From Typha latifolia (taxonomy: Eukaryota > Streptophyta > Magnoliopsida > Poales > Typhaceae): a stretch of 64,000 nucleotides of DNA. Shown in pieces: positions 25,129-36,882 of the stretch. Where the stretch lies: NCBI GenBank assembly GCA_019914945.1, contig CM034112.1, positions 457,001-521,000 on the forward strand. The letters run 5' to 3'. The notes under the pieces were generated by a model. The model was not told the origin of the DNA. It ran no database searches and saw nothing but the letters and a program-made list of their open reading frames with translations. The translations under genes were made by a program, and so were the position numbers. Numbering within the stretch: position 1 is the first letter of the stretch; each line of letters begins with the position of its first letter.

Positions 25129-25439
25129 ACTCAGAGAGAGAGTGAGAGAAGTTGCAGTCGATTTAAAACTCTATGTTGGAAATATTGGAACTAAATTGTT
25201 TCAAAAATCTTCAGCAATCATAAATATCAGAATAAATTTAATTATAGTTTCATATGAAATAATTGCTTTTTCTTCCTTTTTTGCGTTAAAATTAAATATT
25301 TAAGCCAGCCCAACTAAGAAAACACAATTATCAATTGCATAGAAACCTTTTTAAGATCCAGTTTTCTATCTTAAGAGAGAGAGAATCCAAAGAGAGGTTG
25401 AGGTTCCAAATCCGTGACATTAGATCCGGCATAGATCCG

Positions 25440-25627
25440 ACCCGATAACCCGTTGCCGTACCTAGTTGTTGGGCTTTGGGCCTTTTCTAAATACATAGAC
25501 CAAGAGAGAGGGGTAAAAAGGACCACTCACATAGTCTCCTTATAAATTGCCCAAAGGTTCCCAAACCCTATCTCGTCTTCACTCTTTTCTCTCTTTCGCG
25601 CCTCCACTACCAAAACCCTAGGCGGCG
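25440..25627 (+). promoter_or_regulatory. Ribosomal-protein type promoter and leader of the eL21 gene
   Basis: Two site II elements (TGGGCT at about 25470 and TGGGCC at about 25477) lie upstream of a TATAAAT box at about 25541. Telo-box motifs AAACCCTA occur at 25563-25570 and 25613-25620, and the leader is pyrimidine-rich (CTCTTTTCTCTCTTTC). Site II plus telo box is the classic arrangement for plant ribosomal protein genes, which links expression to growth. Confidence 0.75.
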
Positions 25628-27330
25628 ATGCCGGCCGGCCATGGTCTCCGTTCTCGGACTCGAGATCTCTTCGCCCGACCTTTCCGCAAGAAGGGTTACA
25701 TCCCCTTGACGACCTACCTGCGGACGTTCAAGATCGGGGACTACGTCGACGTCAAGGTTAACGGCGCCGTCCACAAGGGCATGCCCCACAAGTTCTACCA
25801 CGGCCGCACGGGACAAGTCTGGAACGTCACCAAGCGCGCCATCGGCGTCGAGATCAACAAACAGGTATGTGTTTAGATTTTGATTCGAATCAGTAGCGTT
25901 TATTTGGTCAGATCGAGATGGATGCCGGAATAATAGCTGAGATCTTTCTTCGATATTATGATTTTGGTTTGATTCGATGTTGCTGGTATAACTTACCAGT
26001 GATTAGTGTTTTGATTCGAATTCGAGGTCGGATTAGTCAGTTACAGTAACATCGGCGAGAGTTCTTGACTTCTGTGAGCAATATAGTGGAAGTAGAAGGA
26101 TTTCTATAGATGCCTGCATTGGGATGTAGATTTTTTTAATCTCGTTAGGAGTGGAAGGTATTTTGATTGGTTGATTGAGGTGTTGCTTCTATGAATGCCT
26201 AGAGATATAAGAGAAAAGTTTAGACAGATTTGATTGAAAAAGAAGCCAAAAAAGACTAGACATATGTTTAAACGACCGTTTCATGCTGTTTAGATTTCTA
26301 TACGAAGTAATTAACTGTGATGATGGATCGAAGAAACTCGACTCAAAATTCCTGTTACCTTGTTTTTGGCTCTTTTGTAGCATTAAGAACCTAATGCTAA
26401 GTGATAGAAGATGCAAGAGTTCAAAAATTGACAGTTGAGGGGGATTGAAGGATACGGGGAATTCATAAATAAAATGATGGATAGACAGTTACTTGTTGCA
26501 GATAACAATCCGTTATATCTAGTTATTTGATGCCCTCTTGGACTCCTATAGAAGACACTATCTGGCAGTTCAATTTTAATTCTTCATCACCTATGTTTGT
26601 ATAAGATGAATTTAACTTCTTTACATGCTAACTTTTATTTTGATTTATGCTAACTGCTATGTGGTAAACAAGATATCTAGATTTACTTCAGTTGGTTTGA
26701 ATTGTCTGCATCCAAAGTTAGCTTGCTTGATTGTCTTAGTATTCATCTAAAATTTTCTTTTAGAACTTTTAGTTAGTGAAATGTTTGTCAACTATCAACT
26801 CTTAATTTGTGACCTTTTTTGTTTTTCCTGTAAATTTTGTAATTTGATTTCTCTCAAAAAATATTTGTTTTCTTTAGTCGTATAGTACCTAAATGAATGT
26901 GAGGGGAGAGTGGTTGCATCTGTTGCTTTCACATGTAAGTTATATCAAACCAGTTCATCAGAGGATGTGAGTTAGTAATACTTTTTCTAGAGGTGTTCAT
27001 CTTTTACTTGTCAGCTTCTTTACTGTACTGGCTTGTTTATTATAATTTCACTGGATACTTGTAATTGGTCAGGTTGGTAATAGAATTATCAGGAAGAGGA
27101 TTCATGTTCGTGTGGAGCATGTCCTGCCTTCCCGATGCACCGAAGATTTCCAGTTGAGGAAGAAAAAGAATGATCAGCTGAAGGCAGAAGCCAAGGCACG
27201 CGGTGAAGTTATCAGCACGAAGCGGCAACCCGAAGCTCCCAAACCTGGTTTCATGGTTGAGTGTGCTACACTCGAGACCGTCACTCCTATTCCATATGAT
27301 GTGGTTAATGATCTGAAGGGTGGTTACTAA
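25628..27330 (+). CDS. RPL21: 60S ribosomal protein L21 (eL21)
   Basis: Two exons, 25628-25864 and 27073-27330, give exactly 164 aa, the usual length of plant eL21. The product is a component of the large cytosolic ribosomal subunit. Recognisable blocks are [15 protein letters not shown] at the N-terminus, then [50 protein letters not shown], and the end [11 protein letters not shown]. The single intron is about 1.2 kb. The frame joins without change at NKQ|VGNRI. The upstream region has site II and telo-box elements. There is nothing odd in the reading frame, so the copy looks functional. Confidence 0.98.
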
Positions 27331-29654
27331 GCTGCCATTATTTCATCTTACTAGGTCTTTACCCCCTTTTGGGCTTTTTGGAAGTTGTGGAATGTTGTTA
27401 CTTATTTGTTTTGAGCATTTTGTCAACTCAAGGAGTATCTTTTTAATCGACGCCAGATATACTATTGACTTGCTTATGGTAACTAAATGTTAGATGTTGT
27501 GGAATTTTCTCATTCTTATAATCTTCCTTTTCTTTTAGTAGTTTTAGTGCTGCTTCCTCATCACTTTCAGTTCTCGATCTATTTGAAACTTTCTGATACA
27601 AGTCATCCAAATTTTCTTTGAGAGATAACTGTTCTTACGCTTTCGTGAAAACCACTAATTGTAAATATTTATCGTCTTCACCACAATGCTAAAGCTGCAG
27701 GTAGAATTTGCATGATTATTCTTTTGGCTTTTGGTGTCTGCAGTTTCTCATGGTTAGTCAATAATTTTGGGGGGTTTCTTTTTTCATCTTGCTTGTGTAC
27801 CCTTTATTTGGGTTTCCAATGAGGGAAAGTTAGTATTGAATATTTGAGATCACTGCCAATATATATATATATATATATATATTCACACATATATTTCACC
27901 TTTGACCTTCGTTATAGTAGTTGTAGTAGGTTCCTTGTATCACAAAGTAGGTTTTGATTGCTCATATCAGGTATGGCATTTATTAATTACAATCGAATTA
28001 GGAAAAATAAAAAGGCTAAACTGCTTCATTTGTCTTAAGCTCCATTGAAATGTGGGGGATTTTCTAGGTGGCACCGTTGCAGGGCCTGTAATGACCAATT
28101 ACTCTTCATCAGATAGAGATAAATACTCATTGAGATAGAGATAAAGATCATAGGGTCACTCACACTTAATTATGAGTACCCTTCTGAACAGGCTAGAACT
28201 GGCCCGAAAAGTTCGTCCCAGGCCTTTCTGATCATAAACCAGTCGCTATGCTTCTTTCTCTATCGACGGCAATCAGTAGAACTCGTCAGCGATAAAAAAT
28301 GAAGCCGCCGGCTTCGGTCGTAAGAAGATGTCCGTCACGGGCTTCCATTTCCTCTCTTGATAAGGGCCCAAACTACTTATCACGGTCAGCCCATCAACTA
28401 GTTATTGAGCTTCTCTGCTTGTCATGAGTTAGAACTCGTCACCGATAGTAATGCAGTCGCCGGGTTTGCCCTTAAGGTGATGTTTGATATGGGCTTTCTC
28501 TTACCTGAGTCACCACCATTGAAGTCTGCGGCGATGATAATCTCGTCGCCGGATGCGGCACAAATTTATAATTCGGTGAATGTTCTTATTATTCCTAAAA
28601 TCACACCAGCTTTATTAATTTTTTGAACTCATTTGCTATGATGATTGAGCAAAGAACAGAAGGAGAGAAACAAAACAACAGCGAGAAAGCATCTACCTAC
28701 ACACTTCACCACGTCTTTCTCCTGTTCCACTTTCTCTTCCTCTCTTCTCCCCAATAACACACACCTCCACATCTAGGCAAGTAGCCATTAAACTTTTAAG
28801 AACCCACCCCAAAGCCCCACAAACCTGACAGCATATTGCTGTCTCTGCCCCACCTACACACAAAGGTACTAATCTATTTACTTCAGCATTCACTCCCACA
28901 ACCATTGGTAATTAATCAGGGCTGTTTGTCGTGCTTCCCAACCCTCCTCACCTGGCCTTGACTTTGACATTACAAGTTTATTTCTTTGCCTGACAGCAAC
29001 CAGGTCCGGAAAGCCATGCCCACTTAGTAGTAAATTTTGTTTCCATGGGCATATGGGCCTATGTTACTTAATTAAGGATTGAGTGAGGAAGACTCTTAAC
29101 TGCACTCCCAAGTCTCAGTAATGAGTCAAAATGCCATATATTCTGCATTGTTATTCTTATCAGAAAGAAATTTAAAGGAGTGTACAGAGACTGTTTGTAC
29201 TCAGAATACCAGCTGTTCTTCCTGATACTGTTAACCAAAAAAGAAGAAAAAGAAAACGAGACTAGTGAGGAGGAACAGATGTCATTTGCCGCCAGTATTG
29301 TCCTACCTATACCTCTCTATAAGATGTTTCTAATTAAGCATGTGGTTTAAGCTTTTGATGTCAATTGGTTCGAAAATATAGTCCTTTGTTAATTTCCATT
29401 ACTTTTTGTCAGGTGCGGTGTGAAAACTTCTCAAACTGATCGAAGAATAACTTTGCACAATATATATATTATGTATGAGACACTAGTTGCAACAAAAGAG
29501 GGACAAAACCCCCATAGCAGTTGCCATGGGGTCCAAAATAATTAAGAAACTTAGAAAGACCACTGGATTAGTACATTCATATCAGACTAATGTAGTGAGG
29601 CTTGGTGATCAACCTCACTCCATGAAAGAAAGAATAGCAACTAGCAACATGAAC
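27331..29654. other. Spacer between convergent eL21 and neprosin genes
   Basis: Contains the eL21 3'UTR, a (TA)n microsatellite at about 27859-27882, and a degenerate repeat at 28278-28565. The remainder is AT-rich DNA without coding signals I trust. The open frame 28405-28626 falls within the repeat and shows no known domain. Confidence 0.5.
28278..28565. repeat. Degenerate direct repeat, period about 153 bp
   Basis: agaactcgtca-cgata occurs at 28278 and again at 28431. Each is followed by gccgccgg- or gtcgccgg-type sequence and later by gggctt-c. A weaker third start (gcggcgatgataatctcgtcgccgg) is near 28527. The block is GC-richer than its surroundings. It may be an old element fragment, and its class is unknown. 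Confidence 0.55.
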
Positions 29655-32600
29655 TCAATGGCACTTGGGATTGTTCCCAGGTCCTCCATAGTAGAAGTGA
29701 ATCCCCCAGTCTGCATTGGAATAACTCTGGATGTCATAGCAATTGGTGTCCTCTGCAAGAGTTGAGATGGATTGAACTGCAGTCAGGCTGTTATCGGAGT
29801 CGACGATCTCTAGGCTGCGAAAGTAACTCGCCTTCGCAAAGCCGTCGCTCGCAAAGTGACCCGACCCCATTTGCGTCGAGGTGTGCTCGCCATTGGTTCT
29901 CATGTTCACCACCTCTCCTCCCCACTCCACCATTGTTGCATGGTCTGAGAGGTGTGTGAAGAGCTCAGCTGGCCAATAACCAACAAGCATGTTGTCCCCA
30001 AAGCTCATCCACCAATTACCAAGCTTTGGATCCTGAACAGTATTATGTTTCCAGTGTCAATCAAATGCATGGTCCTGTAGCCTAATTGCCAATTCTTATT
30101 AGTTTAAAGTTCCCCTTTCTTAAGCACGTAAATTCTAACATTTTCAAACTTGATGTTCAAATGGAAAGAAGGTGGAGAAATATCTGTTGGATAGATAATG
30201 CATAGAGTAGGTATATCAGTTATGATGCCATTTATGGGCAGATGCTAGAATTTATTGCATTGTGGAGAAATTAATGGTAAGTTTGTACAATCAATCTTCT
30301 CAGGCTCTGCCATGTCATATTGCTGTTGTATGCATTAAAAGTTATGTAACTTTGTTACCCCTGTTACAGCCATAACATGGTAAGACCCCACTTTAACAAC
30401 AGGATGCATGAAAAAATTGCCATGCTCTCTAGATTCATGGTTAATATTCTTTTTTGTGTGGCAAACGTTAGAAATTTATACCTTCCATATGAGGATGGTG
30501 ATGTCATATTGGCTGCCGGAGTACTCCGACACCGGAGATATCGCTGCTCCAATGGCTATCCTGTTGTTAGTCTGCACAAATCCTGGACATAGAATGTTGT
30601 AGCAACCTGTTGCTTGATATGCATCACTCTGTGGCATCAAAAGCATGAAACTAGCAATGAATTCACCATCAAGCCATTCCATTTTGATTAGAAATTTATA
30701 TGTTTTGCTTGCAGAAACAATGGAATCTAATCAAGTTTTGGATGTCTCACCGTCCAATATGTGAACAGCCTTGGCCTGCTGTCTCCGTAAAGCTCAGGGC
30801 TGACCTGACTAGAAAGAAATACAAAGCTTCAGATGACCATTCCAAACTTTACTAACTTCAAGTGACTCCAAATTGTTCTACAGAAGGATTTTCAAGTGCC
30901 ATATATTCAACTCTGAATCAATTGTTTAGATATCTTGAAGATTACTTGGACCATCCTATTAAGTCCTCAGCTATCTCATGCATGGGACATATCTTTGATG
31001 ATGAAAGGTACTCTACACTAGTATTCCTTGATTATTCTTTATGATGATTCTGAACAAGGACTCAGCAATTAATTGAGTGGTCTGACTTCAATCTTTTTCC
31101 CTAATGTGGATATGTAGGAAGATAGAGTTACTAAGGTAACTAAGGGTTTCTGAGTGATGTTAGTAGATATGCCTTTGAAATTATTAACTTGGTCAGAATG
31201 TGAACATGGCAATGATGCTGTTGTGGGGTATCATGATCATGACTAAGAGAGATTAGATGATGGATGTCATCTATGTTGCTGGCAAAGATCTTCTAAATAG
31301 GCCTTGGCATCATTAAGGTATGCAATAAGGTTTTCACTTAAGGATTTTAATATTTCTATGTTGCTTTGACATTATTATTATATACGTAAAGCACATTATT
31401 ATCTGACCTTATGCATCATCACATTTATGGCACCCATGTGCTACCACTCTGATCATCTCATTGGTTAACAATAAATAGCTCTATTAAATGAGTTAAATCT
31501 TAAACATCTAACATTAGATATATATATATATATATATACCATGTGATTAGGCAAAGGATTAGAAAGGTCTTAAAAGTTCTTCTGCCAATTTCTCCATGAA
31601 TGGTGGGGTGATTAAATGTCAATGGCACTGTGGTCACTAGCCCTCTAAGTTTTGCATTGAAATAAGTTTGGCAAAAATCATCTTTATTTGACTTCTAAAA
31701 AGAAGTGGGTCTATAAAAGATCAGATACTTGTTATGGTAATAATTATATTCTGAATTGAGTAAGGAATTATTTGATATGGCATTCATTTATTATGAACTT
31801 AGGATAAGATACAAAGATTTATAAGGTGCAAACTTCAAAGAGAAGAAGGAAAAAAAAAATAGAAATTATTACCTGCCATCCAGCTTCGATGCTATTGAGA
31901 TCTGAGCCATCAAATGATCCCGAGAGAATCCAGATCTGAGAAAGACTAAACTCGTTTGCCACTTGAATGGATGGTTCCCAGACGTTAATAGTAGCCTTTG
32001 CCCCAAAGACTTCTCCTGTATCTGACCCAGTGTATGCTATTGCATGCTATGTATACCAATACAAGGTCAAAATAAATCAGTATATATATATATATACGTA
32101 TGTATATGTAATAGGTGTAAAAAGAAATATAGCCATGATAGCTTCCTCCACTACCTAATTGAATGCCATGGAGTTCATTCAATGCCATGCTCTTCTGAGC
32201 TCAACCATCATAGAGGGTAAAAGGTTTTAATGTGAATTGCAAGGAAATGGAGAAATAGAAATGACCACCATTTATTACTCAGTTCCTCTTCCCACCAACC
32301 TTCTCAATAGACTTCATTGCTTTGTTTTGAAGTCTAGAACAGTATAACCTTTGAATGTTCCTTCCATTAGCTCTAGGCTAACTTCTTCCAATAATTGTTG
32401 AAAATTGAGAGAAAAAAAGGAACATGAGATAATATATTATACCTCATGGCCATTGCCACTGACCACATCAGGGGCATCAGTAGACCTAGCAACTGAAACC
32501 TTGGCTTGCTTCTTGCCATAGTGGAACAAAGATTTGGCTCGGAGGACATCGTCCATTCTTGTTCTTCGTATCGGCACCGTGCCCTTCGGGCAGTGTCCGA

Positions 32601-33200
32601 CGTGGTGCCACGCTTGCCAAGCCCTTCTGGCCGCCGCCGCCGTGGTGTAGTTTCTCGGCTGTGGGCCGCCTTGGAACTTCGGCATCTTAGGTGCTACTGT
32701 CTGTATAACAATTCACAATATAATCAAATCTTAGCTAATAGAGGAACATATATATATACATATGTATGTATATATCTTGAGAGGCTCTTCATGGTGATCA
32801 AGTGGAAAGTAAATTGAACCTGAATGTTGTGATCTTTTAGAAGAGGATGATCGAGGGCTGGTTGCTTGTGCTGGGGAACGCAGTCGATGGTATCTCCATC
32901 AGGACTCTACACAAAAGTAAAGAAGAAACCACGTCAACACTATTTAAAATGAACGGGTAAATTTGAATCATATAACTGGACTTGTGTACTTACCTCAATG
33001 GATCTCACTGCTGGTTTGTTGATCTTTTCCAAGTGTCTCTGAATTCTAGCCAACTTAAGAGTGGAAAATCGCCTAATGCTAGCAGAATTAGAAGCCAAGA
33101 CGCCCTTTTTCCCATCACCATCTATGAAGACGAGTAGTAGTAGTAGAAGAAGAAGGGAAGCAATAGATTGGAGGGAAGAAGACATTGAGCTACCTCTCAT
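29655..33200 (-). CDS. Secreted neprosin-domain (DUF239) glutamic-type peptidase with activation domain
   Basis: Exons in transcript order: 33200-32994, 32906-32820, 32700-32443, 32046-31873, 30804-30751, 30628-30482, 30032-29655; 434 aa. A signal peptide is clear ([13 protein letters not shown] near residues 16-28). The N-terminal activation domain is recognisable by SPDGDTIDC and QPALDHPLL (residues 70-95), then GTVPIRRT. The neprosin catalytic domain follows from about residue 185 ([52 protein letters not shown]). Neprosin of pitcher plants is a proline-cleaving glutamic endopeptidase. By the Cys269/Cys274 pair, which matches the known close disulfide, I align its first catalytic Glu with Glu238 in IEAGWQ, and the second with Glu345 or Glu349. 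Met 33185 is an alternative start. The protein probably acts in the wall or vacuole; the substrate is unknown. Confidence 0.93.
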
Positions 33201-33419
33201 CTACTTCCCCTTTCAAAGCAACATATGTTTTAGTGCTCAAATAGACAGACAGATAGATAGAAGAGAGGAGGAGGAGGAGGAGGAGGAGGTCCTTTAAAAT
33301 CTCTAACTAGTAGTATTAATAACAAAGACCGCACATGAATCAGAGCTATCCTAAACATCACAGGAGCCAAGGAAAAGGACCTCTCCTCTAACTTGCTTAT
33401 TCTTGGTAGAGTTGGATAT

Positions 33420-33455
<36 letters not shown>

Positions 33456-36390
33456 GCCTTCTTTAATTGCATTACAACTTGTAGATGGAAGCCACAATCA
33501 TGACCGTGCCCATCAAAGCTAATCCTTATGCAGTTGCACCTGTAAAACGAGTGAAGGAAATACGGTCATAATGCCAAATAAAGAATGTTATAAATATAAT
33601 TGATTTGATTTCTTATTTCATTGTGATTCTCCATTTACCACATAAACTAATATAGAAAGACTTTTATTTCTTTCCCGTTTTATATGATCATACCACATAA
33701 AATGAAAGGTCTAATTGAGAAATCCAAACCTTACGAGAATATTTCAGTTACTAGAAAGAGTCATCAAGAACTCTTTTTCCTAACAACATGCGTTGTCCTC
33801 AGTTTAATTGAATCGATCAAATCTTATAGCTATAAACTGAGTTAAAAGTATCAAAGGAGAGGATGGGAGAGAGGGAGGCTTCAAGGCACAGTATAATTAA
33901 ATAAAGCTTGACCTACCGACCTAAAATCTTAATGACAACTTGAATGGGAGAGCTGAGAGACATAAATATTACCCCCATAAAGACGGTGGGCTTGCCTTAT
34001 AACAGTGCTTTGGCATAGGTGGGCGTCGTCTTTTATTCGTTTTTATATTGCCATCTTGGGGGTTCTAGGAGTTTGGAGTGGAAGGCGAGGAAAGCTAAGC
34101 TACTAAGCTAAGAAAAGAGAGAAAGTCTTTGGTGAATCTTTTGGGCAAGGCAAGAGGCTTCCATTCTTTCCTTCCTGCCTATTTTTAATTAATTACTTAT
34201 CATTTTTAGTGTCTTTCGTGGACCAGAGACAATCAGACAACCCTTCTCTCTCTCTCTCTGGCTTGCTTTTATATCCATGAGTACTACAGCATGCAGCCGT
34301 GTTAATGATACGAGGACCTACCACTACATGCATAAAGTAACTACTACTATATATTTGTTATACTTAGAAAGGTTGGCCTAATTATAATTTACTAAAGTTA
34401 TTATTATTATTATTATTATTATTATTTTAGCTAATGGTTATACCTTGTTGCGAGAATGTTTTAGCTAATGGCTATTGAATACAGAATTGGGATCCAGTGT
34501 GAGCTGACTTCATGCGGTCAATCTGAGGTCATTGATTTTGTCCGCTCAAATTCTACGTCTTTTATAATGATTTTTTTATAATATTTGTTGACATGTTTGG
34601 ATATCTTGTATGAGGGTTTATATATCTCAGCTACCATTGCAATATTGATTATAACTTTGGCAAGTAGGGTCCCACATTTTCCCACAGATGAGTGGTCCAG
34701 ATGAAGTCGGTGTGGGAGACACTCCTGGCATCGGACGGCCACAGTGGTGGATTGAGAGACTAAAAATTAAAGGAGGAGGAGGAGAAGAAAAAAAAAATTC
34801 TTTTTAAGGTAAAAAGTTGATATTCTCACGCTCTTTTAGGTAAGCTGTTACGCGTACGTAGCTCGCGCTCTTCCAAGTAACGACGTCGCTTAGACGGCAA
34901 GAGAAGACACCGCGGCCCGCGGCGCGACGCACGCGCCAAATCCATGCAAATTTACGACAATACCCTCGGGACTTTTTTGGAGCATAATAATATATTCTCG
35001 GATAAATCCATCTTATCGGGCTTTTTCCTGCATATCTATTCGTCTTATCTTTCGATCGGCATACATATTAAACAAATTAATTCTACAAATCCAACACTTT
35101 TATTGCTAATAATGAAATGGGCTTGTTGTAATCTAATCACACGATCTATTTTTCAATTGACAATACGTATCTTTGTATAACGATTAAAAGAAGCAAATAG
35201 AATTAAGTTGCAGAAATCTCATTAATCTGGACGTCTAAAGAAAATATTATACTAATCTTATCAAAACAAACATATTATTATCATAGTCTAGAGAGGAAAA
35301 ATCCACGAGGTGTGTCAGAGGAAATATTTTATATTCGAGTGATTCCAAGCTTCAGATTCCCTCTTGACTTTAGAATTCTCAAACTTTGAGCAGCCCTGCA
35401 TTGAGAAATGGCCTTTGGATTTTGCCATCCATAAATTATACCTTATTATTAGTTAATTGCGGACAAGCTTTGGCCCACTTTTGCAAATTATATGGGCTAA
35501 GATTAGGAACAAGTAATCTTGGGCTTTAGATTGCTTAGAAACCTACTCTTGTAGTTTCAATTCAAACTTAGGTTTAAAATTGTTTTTAATTCAAGTTAAT
35601 CAGGGATTGGGTCGATTATACTTCTAGGTAGAACTAGTCGTGTTGATGATGCTTTATTCTTACGGTGTTCTTCACTGGATCGGTTGTTCTCTGACTTATT
35701 TGTTTCACTTTGTTCTCCTACATTCATTGATAAAAAAAAATTAAAAAAAGATTATATTATATAAGTATCTTTTTGAAAATAATATTATTCAATAAAAAAT
35801 AACTTAAGGGTGTATTTGCCATCAGATAATTTTTTGATGTGCAAATGTCAACTTACTATAAAGAAATAAGAAAACTTTCATTTCACACCCAGTATTACAT
35901 ATTCATTGCAGTTTCAACCCTATATTTTTATTATTTTAAGAGTTAATTACACTTTGACCTGTACTATTATATTTTTTTATGTAACTCTCCTAATATTTTT
36001 TGGTGGCACATAGATCCACTAAAATATTAAAAATGTTTTAAACACCAATTTTATTATATATTTTTTTTCATCCATAAGTTAACGGTTAAAAAAAATATTT
36101 ATATATATATATATATATACACACACGCACACACCCATTTTTGAACTGGGTAAGGCCCATTAAAGTTGTGGATCTGGCCTTATTTGGGCCGCTTTGTTGT
36201 ACGACTCCACCCGTCGCAATGGGTTGATTTCGGCCCGCATATTTGTCGATCAAATGCGAACGCCGCGAAACCCGACGAAGCTCGAGGACGAAAGGAGGGG
36301 GCGATAAGATTCGTCGCCGTTCGTGTGGAAGTGGAGTTCTATCCACACCTTGAATCCAAAGAGCTTTTTTTCGCGCTCCTTCTTCCTCTA
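33201..36390. other. Spacer between the divergent neprosin and GATB genes
   Basis: Holds both promoters. Microsatellites are (GGA)n at about 33265-33288, (CT)n at 33423-33453 and (ATT)n at 34398-34426. A CpG-rich block at about 34848-34940 contrasts with AT-rich DNA around it. From 35935 a stretch starting gagttaattacactttgacc looks like one arm of a Mutator-type foldback element. No coding gene is seen. The frame 34944-35180 has no support. Confidence 0.45.
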
Positions 36391-36882
36391 GTTGTAAGTC
36401 TCTCGGAACAAGTTCTTTTGGGTTCTCCTGACATCTATTTCTTCTTTTCTCCTCTACCTTTTTTTCTTTTTCCCCAAGAATAGAATTTCTGTAATGGATT
36501 ATCACTTGGAACTTCATGAAAACCTCACCTTTTAATTTATATTCTGCTCTTGATGATGGATTTTATGTGTATTTTAGTTGGGAGAATTAACATAGAGGAA
36601 AACGGAAAGAGAACATTTGGAGTTCATTCGGTAACTAATTTTTCTCTGCTTTCCTTTCAACTACTGATAAAAGATGCAATGCGAGACCAAGTTATCAAGT
36701 GGGCTTCCTCCAAAATCCCAACTTTTCTTCTGTTTCTGGACGTGCATTGGTTATAGTAGAGATGAAATTTAGTTACCAGAGAATTTATTGTACAAGATTT
36801 CATCTTTTGATGCTTCTTCTGGCTTGCTAATTGACTTAATATGTTCTTCTTTGGAGCAGACTTCATGTGATCACTGGTTATT

